Assembly (NCBI RefSeq): GCF_013369485.1 | Contig: NZ_JABWEB010000011.1 | Span: forward strand, 62,001-126,000 | Reading direction: 5' to 3' | Length of the DNA: 64,000 nt | From: Massilia sp. BJB1822 | Lineage (GTDB): Bacteria; Pseudomonadota; Gammaproteobacteria; Burkholderiales; Burkholderiaceae_D | The notes under the pieces: generated by a model | Told to the model about the DNA's origin: nothing | What the model saw: the letters and a program-made list of their open reading frames with translations, nothing else | Databases searched by the model: none | Position numbers and translations under genes: made by a program | Part shown: piece after piece, positions 34,730 to 43,768 of the stretch | How the letters are laid out: each line of letters starts with the position of its first letter | How positions within the stretch are numbered: position 1 is the stretch's first letter

Positions 34730-35863
34730 TTATCCGTATTCCGGCCCAGCCGGTCCTCTCTTCTCGCTTGCCAGCGGCTGCATGCCCAGCTCGCCGTACA
34801 GGCGTTCCAGGCGCGGCAAGACAGCAGCGCTGGCAAACGTGCTGTCCACCTTGCGCCGCGCCGCCGCACCCAAGCTTTGCGCCAGGGCGTCGGCGCCCAA
34901 CAGGCGGCCCAGGCGGTCGGCCAGCGCCGCCACATCGCCCGGCGCCACCAGATAGCCTTCGCAGCCATCGGCCACGGCCGCCGGGATGCCGCCCACCGCC
35001 GTGCTCACCACCGGCCGCCCCGCCGCCATCGCTTCCAGCACGCACATGGGCAAACCCTCGTGGTAGGAGGGCAGCGCCAGCACCGTGGCGCGCGCCAGCA
35101 GGCGCTGCTTGTGCTCGGCGTCCACCCAGCCCAGCAGTTCAACCTGCTGTTCCAGTCCCAGCGCGCGCGCTGCGGCGCGCACCGCTTCGATCTCGCCATC
35201 GCCGGCCAGCAGCAGACGCAGCGTCACGCCCTGCGCGCGCAGCAGCGCTGCCGCGGCCAGCAAATCATAACTCCCCTTGCCGCGGTTCAGGCGGCCCAGG
35301 CACAGCACGGTGCCCGGCTCATGCCGCGCCCAGGGCGCCGCCGCGCCGGCCAGCACCGGATTCGGGATGACCTCGACATGGCGGTTGCCGCTGATGCCGC
35401 GCACCCAGCCCTGCCACTGCTCCGACAGCACCACCACGCGCGCGGCCCGGTCGAAACGGCGGCGGATCAGCCAGCGCCGCAGCGGGCCGCATTCGCGCTC
35501 ATAAAACACGGCAAATTCGCCGCCATGCAAGTGCAGGATGGCGGGCACGCCGCAGCAATCGGCCAGGGCCAGCAAGCCGTATTTGCGCCAAAAGCTGGCG
35601 CGCGAGGCGGTATGCACATGCAGCAGGCCCACCTGGCCGCGCAGCAAGGCCGCCAGCAGGCGCAGATAGGCCAGCGCCATCAGGCGCAGCTTGGCGCCGG
35701 CGCCGCCGTCGCAGTGGGTGGCGATATAGCGGACCGCATAGCGCTCGAACAGGCCGGCCGCGCGGTACACCTGCACCACGGCCGCCACCCCGCCGCGCGT
35801 GGCCGGACTGGTCCCCATCATCAGCAGCTGGCGGCGCGGCGGCGCGGCGCTAGCGCATTTCAT
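34730..35863 (-). CDS. Glycosyltransferase family 4-type, tandem paralogue B
   Basis: 377 residues. GT-B with LLMMGTSPATRGGVAAVVQV, IATHCDGGAGAKLRL, TASRASFWRKYGLL and SYHEGLPMCVLEAMAAGRPV (EX7E). Same order of motifs as paralogue A, including the acceptor-side HLHGGEFAVFYERECGP. Its start overlaps the CapK-like gene end by 14 bases. The two may add successive similar sugars. Substrates unknown. Confidence 0.9.
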   Translation of the reverse strand: MKCASAAPPRRQLLMMGTSPATRGGVAAVVQVYRAAGLFERYAVRYIATHCDGGAGAKLRLMALAYLRLLAALLRGQVGLLHVHTASRASFWRKYGLLALADCCGVPAILHLHGGEFAVFYERECGPLRRWLIRRRFDRAARVVVLSEQWQGWVRGISGNRHVEVIPNPVLAGAAAPWARHEPGTVLCLGRLNRGKGSYDLLAAAALLRAQGVTLRLLLAGDGEIEAVRAAARALGLEQQVELLGWVDAEHKQRLLARATVLALPSYHEGLPMCVLEAMAAGRPVVSTAVGGIPAAVADGCEGYLVAPGDVAALADRLGRLLGADALAQSLGAAARRKVDSTFASAAVLPRLERLYGELGMQPLASEKRGPAGPEYG

Positions 35864-37175
35864 TGACCACCCAGCGGAATTTCCCCATCGCCGTATTCGG
35901 CAATTCCGACGTCAACACCACGCGCACCGCGACGTGGGCATCGACCAGCTGGCGCACATTGCGCAACAGTTTTTCCCGGTCCAGCTCGGAAAAACGCACA
36001 TCGGGCACGAGCCGGATTTCCCATTGCGCCGCGCCGACCTGGGCCACCTGCGACTTGTCGATATGCTCGACGCCCTTGAAGGCAAAGGTCAGCACCGAGG
36101 GACTGACGGCCTGGCCATCGCTGCCGGTGATCGCATCCTCAAACTTGCCGCTGACCGGCTCGATCATCGGAAAGGCGCGGCCGCAGGCACAGCGGCCCGG
36201 CTTCCAGCGCGTGCGGTCGCTCAGGCGGTAGCGCACCAACGGCATGGCCAGATTATGGTAGCTCGTGCCTACCACGAAACCGACGTCCGCCGTCGGCCGG
36301 CCCCGTTCATCGACAATCTCGACATGGCCATAATCCGGGTTCACGTGCAGCGCCCCATATTCGCATTCGGTGGCGAAGGCCACCCGCTCGGCCATGCCAT
36401 ACATATCCATGATGCGGCAGCCGAAGCGGTCCAGTATCAGCTCGCGCTGGTGCGGGTACATCGGCTCCGACGCCGTAAACACATACGGAATCGGCAGACG
36501 CCGGCCGCGTTTGGCCAAATACAGCGCCAGCGTATAGGCCGTCGACGGATACGCCTGCAGCAAATACGGCCGCGCCTGCGCCAGGCGCGCCATGATGGCA
36601 TCGATATAGGGCTCGCTCAGATGGCGCGCCGACAGCAGCAGTTGGCGCTCGTAGCGGTTCCAGAACCAGAACGGCGGCCGCGTCTGCGCCACATCGGCCA
36701 CCATATCGCCGCGCAGCGTGGCGCGCGTCAGGCCCGGGCCAAAGCCGGCCCAGGCCCAGTGGCGCCGGATAAAGGCCTGCTCCATCAGCACCGACTGGCA
36801 GCTGCGCACCACGCTCAGCGGCGTGCCCGTGGTGCCGCTGGTCTTGCCCACGCTCTGCCAGGGCAGGCGCCGGCCGCCATGCGGATAATACAACTCGGGC
36901 GCGCGCAGCAGCGTCATCTTGTCCACCAGGGGGAAGGCCCGCAGCACCTGCTCGGCCTCGTGCGCGGCGAAATCGCGGCCGAGGGCGCGGTAGGCCGGCA
37001 AGCGCACCGCGCGCTGCAAGCTGCGGTACAGATACTGCCGGCCCAGTTCCTGCAACTGCTCGGCCGGCATGCTCTCGTGCCGGCGCAAGCGCTGCAGCAG
37101 CAGCCGGGTATAGGCGTTTTCCCGCAGCAGGGAACGCCCCCCAAAGTGCAGCTCATTGTGCACCACAGTCTTCAT
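35850..37175 (-). CDS. CapK/phenylacetate-CoA ligase-like adenylate-forming protein
   Basis: 441 residues from the ATG at 37175. ANL-superfamily fold with SVGKTSGTTGTPLSVV (phosphate loop), TASEPMYPHQRELIL, MYGMAERVAFATECEYG and MPLVRYRLSDRTRWKPGRC. Genes of this type (CapK) are found in capsule and exopolysaccharide clusters, where they are thought to activate a carboxylic acid for attachment to the polymer; the acid is unknown. A TTG at 37205 could extend it by ten residues. A CxCG near 343 (GRCACGRAF) may bind metal. Confidence 0.82.
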   Translation of the reverse strand: MKTVVHNELHFGGRSLLRENAYTRLLLQRLRRHESMPAEQLQELGRQYLYRSLQRAVRLPAYRALGRDFAAHEAEQVLRAFPLVDKMTLLRAPELYYPHGGRRLPWQSVGKTSGTTGTPLSVVRSCQSVLMEQAFIRRHWAWAGFGPGLTRATLRGDMVADVAQTRPPFWFWNRYERQLLLSARHLSEPYIDAIMARLAQARPYLLQAYPSTAYTLALYLAKRGRRLPIPYVFTASEPMYPHQRELILDRFGCRIMDMYGMAERVAFATECEYGALHVNPDYGHVEIVDERGRPTADVGFVVGTSYHNLAMPLVRYRLSDRTRWKPGRCACGRAFPMIEPVSGKFEDAITGSDGQAVSPSVLTFAFKGVEHIDKSQVAQVGAAQWEIRLVPDVRFSELDREKLLRNVRQLVDAHVAVRVVLTSELPNTAMGKFRWVVNEMR

Positions 37176-37268
37176 GCGCCACCCACTGGTCCAACCAATT
37201 GCCAATAAAGCATGATTAAAAAGCCATCATTTCACGATGATAGCATACGGTGCGCGCGGCGCCGCACG

Positions 37269-38402
37269 TCAGGCAGCCAGCAGGCTCTGGTAGACCGCCA
37301 ATTCCTTCTCGATCCACGCTTCGATGCTGTAAGTAGCCACGATATGCGCCCGTCCGGCCCGTGCCATGGCCAGATAATGCGGGTAATCGGCCTGGATGCG
37401 GCGCACGCCAGCGACGAAGGCGTCGGCATCGCCGGCCGCGAAATACGTGCCGTGGCGGCCCGGCGCGGCCACCTGGCGGTGGCCTTCGATATCGGACAGC
37501 AGCACCGGCACCTCGCAGGCCATGGCTTCGATCACGGCCGCCGGACAGCCTTCATTGTGCGACGCTTGCACATACACGTCGAAATCGCGGTTCAGCACCC
37601 CGGGAATGTCGCTCAGCTGGCCGGCAAACTGCACATAGGACTCGAGTCCCTGCTCGCGCACGCGCTGGCGCAGGCTCGCGCCCAGCTCGCCGTCGCCCAC
37701 CAGGGTCAGCCGCACTTGATGCTCGCCCTGGGCCACCAGGCGGCGCATGCCCTCGATCATCAGCTCCAGATTTTTGACTGGGGTCAGGCGCCCGACAAAG
37801 CCCAGGCGCAGCAGCGCGCCCGGCTGGTGCGCCGCCTGGCGCTGGAAGCGCTGTACATCGGTGGCGTTCGGCACCACCACGATGCGCTCGCGCGGCACGC
37901 CATAGGCCTGCAGCATGTCGCCAATATGCTGGCCAACGCAGATCAGGCGCGCCATCTGCGCCAGGTCGAACACCCATTTGCGGCGCTTCACGCCATCCAG
38001 GTAGCGGCGGCCGCCGCGCGGCAGCGGCGTGCTGCCGATGGTGCGCAGGAAGCGCACGCGCGGGAAGCAGCGCGCCAGCTGGTTCAGCAGGCGCGCGCTG
38101 GGGTCGAAGTAGAGGTGCACGATATCGTAGCGGCCGCGCCGGATCAGGCGCGCCGCCGCCAGCGCATAGCGCAGCGTGGCCAGCGGCTGGCCCAGGCCGA
38201 AGCGCGCCGGCAAATCGAAGTGCAGCGGCACCTCGGGCGCAAAGGCGCGCGCCGCGGCGGCCGCCTCCGGACGGCGGATGCCGTCGAACACAATCTCGAC
38301 CTCGTGGCCGCGCTGGCGCAGCGCTTGCGCCTGCGCGAGCATCATGCGTTCCAGCGTACTGAAATTATTGATGGGATAACCCATGAAGCGAAGAATGCGC
38401 AT
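37269..38402 (-). CDS. Glycosyltransferase family 4-type
   Basis: 377 residues. GT-B with LRLGFVGRLTPVKNLELMIE, LVGDGELGASLRQRV and SHNEGCPAAVIEAMACEVPV (EX7E). N-terminal half opens MRILRFMGYPINNFSTLERM. 93 bases separate its stop from the CapK-like start, a wider gap than most in the cluster, with no terminator. Substrate unknown. Confidence 0.9.
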   Translation of the reverse strand: MRILRFMGYPINNFSTLERMMLAQAQALRQRGHEVEIVFDGIRRPEAAAAARAFAPEVPLHFDLPARFGLGQPLATLRYALAAARLIRRGRYDIVHLYFDPSARLLNQLARCFPRVRFLRTIGSTPLPRGGRRYLDGVKRRKWVFDLAQMARLICVGQHIGDMLQAYGVPRERIVVVPNATDVQRFQRQAAHQPGALLRLGFVGRLTPVKNLELMIEGMRRLVAQGEHQVRLTLVGDGELGASLRQRVREQGLESYVQFAGQLSDIPGVLNRDFDVYVQASHNEGCPAAVIEAMACEVPVLLSDIEGHRQVAAPGRHGTYFAAGDADAFVAGVRRIQADYPHYLAMARAGRAHIVATYSIEAWIEKELAVYQSLLAA

Positions 38403-38435
38403 CTCGTGATCCGTATGAATGAACAGCCCGGCGCC

Positions 38436-39662
38436 TTAGCGCACCAGGTCGAAGTAGCGGCGCGCGGTGCGCTCGCCCAGCACGCGGTAGCTGCGCTGGG
38501 CTTCGATATAGGCCGGGCCGGCGGCTGCGCGGCGCGCGGCGCCGGCCGCGTCGGCGAAGATGGCGCAAGCGGCCTCTGCCAGCTCCGCGGCCGTGCTGCC
38601 GGTCAGCCAGCCCGCGCCCGACTCGCTGAGCACCGTCTTCTGGTCCGGATTGTCGTTGCCCAGGCTGGGCAAGGCCAGCGCCAGGTATTCCAGCAGCTTG
38701 GTGGGGGAATTCGTGTCGAGCAGCGCGCTGCGCGGGAAATACGAAACGGCAGCGTCGGCGCCGGCCAGCAACTGCCAGGCTTCCGGCCCCGGCAGCCAGC
38801 CCGTGACATGCACGGCCTCAGCCAGGTCCAGGCTGCGCGCATGGGTCAGCAGTTGCTCGACGTCGGCGCGGTTGGGCGCATCGCCGATCAGCAGCAGGCG
38901 CGCCGCCGGGAAGCGCTGGCGCACCAGGGCCAGCGCATCGATCACCCGGCCCAGGTCGCGCAGCCGGTCCAGCGTGCCCAGATAGGCCAGCAGCGGCCCC
39001 GTTTCCCAGCCCGGCAGGCGGCGCGGCTGGGGCCGGGCCGCCAGCGCCTCCATGTCGACGCCCATGGGCACGGCGCTCATGCGCGCGCGCGGCACGCCCT
39101 GGCGCTGCAAGAGTTCGAGCATGGCCTCGCTTTGCACAAACACATGGTCGGCGCGCGCCAGCAGCACTTTATGCAGCAGTGCCTGCTCGATCAAGCCCTT
39201 GGCCAGCACCAGGCGGTCGCGCAGGCCGCCGCCGGCGGCCAGGCGCGCGCGGGCGCGCTCGATGCGCGCCTCGCTCATCAGGAAAGACATCCAGTAGACA
39301 AAGGGCACGCCTTTCAGGCGCGCGGCCAGCAAGCCGCACAGGCCCAGCGTGACCATATCGCGCACCTGGATCACATCGCATTGGGCGCGCCGCGCGCCGA
39401 ACAGGCTGCGCAGGCAAAGTCCCCAAAAGCCCAGTTCGCGGCGCCAGCGCGCGGCGGCATACGCGGGCCGGCGCACCGAAGCGAAGCCTTGCTCGCTCAG
39501 GCTGGCGGGCGAGGCGCTGCCCACCACATGGCAATGCACACCGTGGCGCGGCAGGTATTTCCCAAACAGGGCGGTGACGTCGGCGCGGAAACTGGGCAGG
39601 GCTTCGGGCACCAGTTGCAAGAGGTGAAGGCGGCGCCCGCAGGCGCCGTCGGCTTGATTCAT
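38436..39662 (-). CDS. Glycosyltransferase (GT-B)
   Basis: 408 residues. Motifs: VIQVRDMVTLGLCGLLAARL, GPLLAYLGTLDRLRDLGRVI, ARLLLIGDAPNRADVEQLL and DTNSPTKLLEYLALALPSLG; the last replaces the usual EX7E form with a TKLLEY variant common in GT4. Start at 39662 is the first ATG giving a proper N-terminus (MNQADGACGRRLHLLQLVPE); the reading frame stays open to 40613 in the neighbouring gene but that part is not coding here. Weak Shine-Dalgarno (AAAGATT). Confidence 0.86.
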   Translation of the reverse strand: MNQADGACGRRLHLLQLVPEALPSFRADVTALFGKYLPRHGVHCHVVGSASPASLSEQGFASVRRPAYAAARWRRELGFWGLCLRSLFGARRAQCDVIQVRDMVTLGLCGLLAARLKGVPFVYWMSFLMSEARIERARARLAAGGGLRDRLVLAKGLIEQALLHKVLLARADHVFVQSEAMLELLQRQGVPRARMSAVPMGVDMEALAARPQPRRLPGWETGPLLAYLGTLDRLRDLGRVIDALALVRQRFPAARLLLIGDAPNRADVEQLLTHARSLDLAEAVHVTGWLPGPEAWQLLAGADAAVSYFPRSALLDTNSPTKLLEYLALALPSLGNDNPDQKTVLSESGAGWLTGSTAAELAEAACAIFADAAGAARRAAAGPAYIEAQRSYRVLGERTARRYFDLVR

Positions 39663-39757
39663 AATCTTTTGTAAAGAGATGGCGTGGCCCGCATTGTAAC
39701 AAAAGGGCGCGGGCTTGGTAAAAAGCCATCGCCCTAGCGTGCGCCCCCCCTCCCCGC

Positions 39758-42001
39758 TTACTGGGCCAACACGATGCTCTGGCTGCCCACCTGCAGCGTC
39801 CAGCCGGTGGCCGTGGCCGTCAGCTTGGCGGCCGGGCGCTTGCAGCCGACATCGAGCAAGACCAGGAACTCGGCGCTGGTGGCGCTGGGCAGCACGAAGG
39901 CGGCATGGTCTTCCACCTTGCCGCTCGGCGGCGGCGGGCCGCTGCGCTTTTCGTAGGCGACCGGCACGCTGCCAAGCGAGCGCAGACACACCTGCTGGTC
40001 GCCATTCTTGACCAGGTATTCGCCCTCGCCGGCGACGATGGCCACCGGCGCGTGGAAATTCCACTCGAACTGGTGGGGCGCCGGCGCCGTCAGCTTGTCG
40101 CGCACCACGAAGGCATTCTCCGCGCGCAGATACCAGAGCTGGCGCTTGGCGCTGCTGAGCACCGGGCCATAGGCGGCCAGCGCATCGCCTTCGACATAGT
40201 CGAGCGCGGCCGTGGTGGAAAACCCCGTGATGCGGCCATTGCGCGTCAAGTTTTCCGTATTGCCCGTGACCAGCTGGCCGACCCCGCCATCGAAGGTGAT
40301 GCCATTGTGCGCCTTGGTCTGGCGGTACCAGCTGGCCGTCAGCGGCGAGCCATAGTAATCCTGGTAACCGGTTTCGATCAGCAGCGGACGGCCGCCGCTG
40401 CTGAGCACGAAGCCGTTCTGGTCGCCATGGCTGTGGTTGTAGGCGCCATAGGGGCTGGACTTGAAGTACAGCGAGGTGCGCGCCTTGTCGGCGATATCGC
40501 TGTGCATGGCGGCCCAGCCGATGCTCGGGAACAGCGCCGCATTGGCCGGTTTTTCCTGGCGCAGGGCGGTGGCCACGGGCAGCGGGAACGGCGCTTGCAG
40601 CAGCACGATCCAATCCTCGGCCCCGCTGATATTGGCGGCGTACCAGGCCGCCAGCGGCGAGTTGAAGCGCGCGGCGAAGGCCTTCATGATGCGGAAGTCG
40701 GGCACCTTCTCATGCTCGTCGCCAAACACGTTCTGGGTCGCGCCCGGCGGCAGGAAATACGCCAGGTATTTGAGAAAGCCGGTGGACCAGGGCTTGGCGA
40801 AGAAGTTGATGCCGGACGCCTGGGTCATGGGCTGCCACAGCTGCAGGGCAATATCGGCCGTGTAGCCGGCGTAGGCGGTGCCGTTGGCAAAGCCGCCCTC
40901 CGGTCCGCTCCAGGCATAGATGATGTTGGCGTAGGAGCGGAAGGCGAAGTGGAACCAGGTCTGGGCATCGGCGATATCGTCCAGGGCCAGCACGGCAATC
41001 ACGGCCAGATAGCCCAGGTTCGAGCCGCCGTGCGAATCGAAGGGATATTGGTCCATGCGGCCATCGTTGCCGGCCAGGTCGGCATACATATCGTTGGTGC
41101 GGGTGCGGACGGTATTGAGCCAGCGCGCGCGCCGCTCGGGATCGGCCGCGGTATTGAGTTCGTTCCACAGCAGGTCGGCCCCCTTGATCAGGGAGAGCGC
41201 GATCTGGCGGCTGGCCTGGTCCTGGTTGATGTAGCCGGTCGCGCCGGTCAGGCTGAGACTGGCCAGGTTGTCGCCGCGCAGCAAGGCCTCGTCAAGGAAC
41301 TGCCGCTCCTTGGTCAGCAGATACAGCAGAGCCGATGCTTCGAGCTGGCGGCCGGTGGTGCTGATGCGCTGCCCCATCTTGGTCGACTGCTCGTTCTTGG
41401 CGGCGCTGTTGACGTTCAGGGGGAAGATCTGGAACTCGGCATCGAGCACCGGCGCCAGCGCCGTCTTGCGCCACAACACCTCGCCGCGCAGCGCCGTATA
41501 GGTCGTGTAACGCTCGGCTTTTTGCGGGGCGCCCCATTCGCTCAGCAAGGCGAACGGGCGGGGCAGCAAGCGCGGCCGCCCGCGCTCGGTGATCAGCTTG
41601 CCCATCGCCGCATCGTCCGGCACCTCGAACACTTGCTCCGGGCTGGGCGCGATCACAAAGCTGCGCAGCGCCGACCAGTCGGTGCTGGTGGCCGGCCGCA
41701 CGCGCCAGGAATAGGCGCCGGCCGCGAAGGCCTTGGCCGGCAAATACCAGTTGCGGCTCACCGTCACCAGGGGCAGCGTGCCGCTGGCGCCCTGGATTTC
41801 CAGCACATAGGCGGCCGGCTTGCTCGGGTGGCGGGCCCAGGCGAAACTGGGCGGGTTTTGCGGCTGGACTTGGAGGCTGCCGGGCGCGGGCCGCACCACG
41901 GCGGGATCGGCCGATTGGGCCCAGTCGGCACGACTGGCGCCCGCCAGGGCAAACAGGACGATGGCCAGGCTGCCACCCACGCAGATACGAGAGAATATCA
42001 T
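39758..42001 (-). CDS. DUF4962 plus heparinase II/III domain, secreted
   Basis: 747 residues with signal peptide (LAIVLFALAGASRADWAQ). Residues about 40-130 form an Ig-like domain (NPPSFAWARHPSKPAAYVLE), then an alpha/alpha toroid (FDSHGGSNLGYLAVIAVLAL) and a C-terminal beta-sandwich with YNHSHGDQNGFVLSSGG, LLIETGYQDYYGS and TKAHNGITFDGGVGQ. Family members include alginate/heparin-type lyases. Second lyase-like gene of the cluster and, unlike the one at 31637, clearly exported. Likely substrate is the cluster's own uronic-acid polymer. Confidence 0.86.
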   Translation of the reverse strand: MIFSRICVGGSLAIVLFALAGASRADWAQSADPAVVRPAPGSLQVQPQNPPSFAWARHPSKPAAYVLEIQGASGTLPLVTVSRNWYLPAKAFAAGAYSWRVRPATSTDWSALRSFVIAPSPEQVFEVPDDAAMGKLITERGRPRLLPRPFALLSEWGAPQKAERYTTYTALRGEVLWRKTALAPVLDAEFQIFPLNVNSAAKNEQSTKMGQRISTTGRQLEASALLYLLTKERQFLDEALLRGDNLASLSLTGATGYINQDQASRQIALSLIKGADLLWNELNTAADPERRARWLNTVRTRTNDMYADLAGNDGRMDQYPFDSHGGSNLGYLAVIAVLALDDIADAQTWFHFAFRSYANIIYAWSGPEGGFANGTAYAGYTADIALQLWQPMTQASGINFFAKPWSTGFLKYLAYFLPPGATQNVFGDEHEKVPDFRIMKAFAARFNSPLAAWYAANISGAEDWIVLLQAPFPLPVATALRQEKPANAALFPSIGWAAMHSDIADKARTSLYFKSSPYGAYNHSHGDQNGFVLSSGGRPLLIETGYQDYYGSPLTASWYRQTKAHNGITFDGGVGQLVTGNTENLTRNGRITGFSTTAALDYVEGDALAAYGPVLSSAKRQLWYLRAENAFVVRDKLTAPAPHQFEWNFHAPVAIVAGEGEYLVKNGDQQVCLRSLGSVPVAYEKRSGPPPPSGKVEDHAAFVLPSATSAEFLVLLDVGCKRPAAKLTATATGWTLQVGSQSIVLAQ

Positions 42002-42218
42002 CGAAGGCTCCCAAAAAGAAATTGCCAAACAGGCCGCGCACGCCGGCACGGCCGGTGCCACGGCTGTCGTGGCCCACTTCTTTTTCCGCGACCGGCGCTG
42101 CGCTGCCGCCCCCCCCAGGCCGCCAAGCCTGGGGACGGGCGACCGCGCCGCCGTCATCGTCTTTAATACGGAGCAACTTTTACGCGAATGGCGCCGGCCC
42201 CGCGGGCCGGGGGCGGTC

Positions 42219-43766
42219 TCAAGCGGCAAACAGGCGGAGCAGGCGCGCCAGGCGCGGCGACAGTTGCGTCACCTGCGCCAATTCCGCGCGCTCAAACAAA
42301 TGGACTTTGCGCGCCACCCCCAGAAAGACCGCTGTTGCCACTATAACCGATAGTGTCAGGACCGGGAGTTCGACTGAGTACGACAAGAGGGCGCGCGCGG
42401 CCAGCACGCCGGCCAGGAAGGGCGGCAGCAAGCGCCAGAGCTGCTCCAGCCCGAGACCGCCCTGCAGGAAGGGTTCGCGGCTGACCCAGCGCAGCCAGGC
42501 AAACACCAGCAGATACGGCAGCACCGCCATCAGCAGCAGCAAGGCCGGACTGCGCAAGGCGGCGCCGGCCGCCACGCCCAGATAACACAGCAGCGAGACA
42601 TACAGCCACACCTTATTGTGGTAAGCGACGCGGCCGATCGGGTTTAAGCCCATCCACAGCGACTCGCCCAGCGTCATGGCCCCCAGCTGCAGCAAGATCA
42701 AGATGGCCAGCAGGGTTTCGCTGCCATAGCGGCCATGGGTCAGCCAATCGATCAAGGGCTGGCCGCTGCCGATCAGCAGGCACAGGCCCAGGGTCAGGAT
42801 CACATAATTCAGCCGCAGCACCACGCGCAGCACCACGCGGATGCGCTCGAAATCGCCGCGCTGGGCATAGTCGTGGGCCATGGCCGGCTCCAGCATGCCC
42901 TTCATCAGGAACACCGGCATGAACTGGTAAGCGCGGTCGGACAGGGCTTGGAAAAAGCCGAAGGCGGCCACCACCACGGGCGAGGCCACGGCGCCGACGA
43001 TCAGGCGCAGCAGCGCGCCGCGGAAAGGCAAGCCCACCATATAGGTGAGCTGGGTGCTCAAGCTGTCGCCCACCATGGCGCGCCAGGAAAAGCCCCAGAC
43101 CAGGGCGCCCGGCGCCGGCGCCTGGCGGCGCAAACCGTGCAGCTCCCGCCCCAGCAGGTACAGCAAACTCAGCACCTGCAGCACCTCGGTCGCCACCATG
43201 ATGCCGACCGCGCCGCTCAGCAACAGCCCGCCCTGCCACAAGGCCAGCATGACCAGCAGCATGCGCAGCAAGGTGGTCAACATCAGGAACATCGCTTGCC
43301 GCCCCTGCCGTCCCAGGCTATTGGCAAAAACGGTAAAGCTCTCGGTGCACACGGTGGCGAAGGAAAACGCCACATACTGCCAGGGCAAGCGGCTCGCTTC
43401 GCCATACAATTGCGCCGGCAAGAGCTGGCGGCCAGCCAGGTACATCAGACCCAGCAGCAACGCCACGCTGGCCAAGCGCACGGCCGTGAAGCCCAGCATC
43501 AGCAGCAGCAGTTCGCGCCAGCGCAGCTGTTCGCGCAGCGGCGGCACCACGCGGTAGATCACGCGGTCCAGGCCGAACAGCGTGAGGAAGACCAGCACCG
43601 CATTGGCGGCCAGGAAGATGGTGAAACTGGCATAGTCGCCGATCGACAGGCCGCGCACCAGCACGAATTGCCAGCCCAGCGCAATCAGCGCGCTGCCCGC
43701 CTTGGCCAGGGCGAACCACTTGGCCTGGCGCGCCACATGCGCGGCCCCATACGGATTCTTGGTCAA
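42219..43766 (-). CDS. Polysaccharide flippase (Wzx/MATE-like)
   Basis: 515 residues with about twelve to fourteen membrane helices and the opening LAKAGSALIALGWQFVLVRG-type helix of Wzx/RfbX proteins. Moves the lipid-linked repeat unit across the inner membrane. Start codon is TTG at 43766, two bases after the polymerase stop, with AGGCTGA before it; no ATG exists nearby in frame. A gap of 217 bases follows, holding only a GC palindrome at about 42187-42205. Confidence 0.85.
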   Translation of the reverse strand: MTKNPYGAAHVARQAKWFALAKAGSALIALGWQFVLVRGLSIGDYASFTIFLAANAVLVFLTLFGLDRVIYRVVPPLREQLRWRELLLLMLGFTAVRLASVALLLGLMYLAGRQLLPAQLYGEASRLPWQYVAFSFATVCTESFTVFANSLGRQGRQAMFLMLTTLLRMLLVMLALWQGGLLLSGAVGIMVATEVLQVLSLLYLLGRELHGLRRQAPAPGALVWGFSWRAMVGDSLSTQLTYMVGLPFRGALLRLIVGAVASPVVVAAFGFFQALSDRAYQFMPVFLMKGMLEPAMAHDYAQRGDFERIRVVLRVVLRLNYVILTLGLCLLIGSGQPLIDWLTHGRYGSETLLAILILLQLGAMTLGESLWMGLNPIGRVAYHNKVWLYVSLLCYLGVAAGAALRSPALLLLMAVLPYLLVFAWLRWVSREPFLQGGLGLEQLWRLLPPFLAGVLAARALLSYSVELPVLTLSVIVATAVFLGVARKVHLFERAELAQVTQLSPRLARLLRLFAA

Positions 43767-43768
43767 GA

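Noticed and set aside
38436-40613. A 725-residue fusion upstream-extending the glycosyltransferase
   Set aside because: The extension overlaps the signal-peptide lyase gene and is low-complexity; a normal start exists at 39662.
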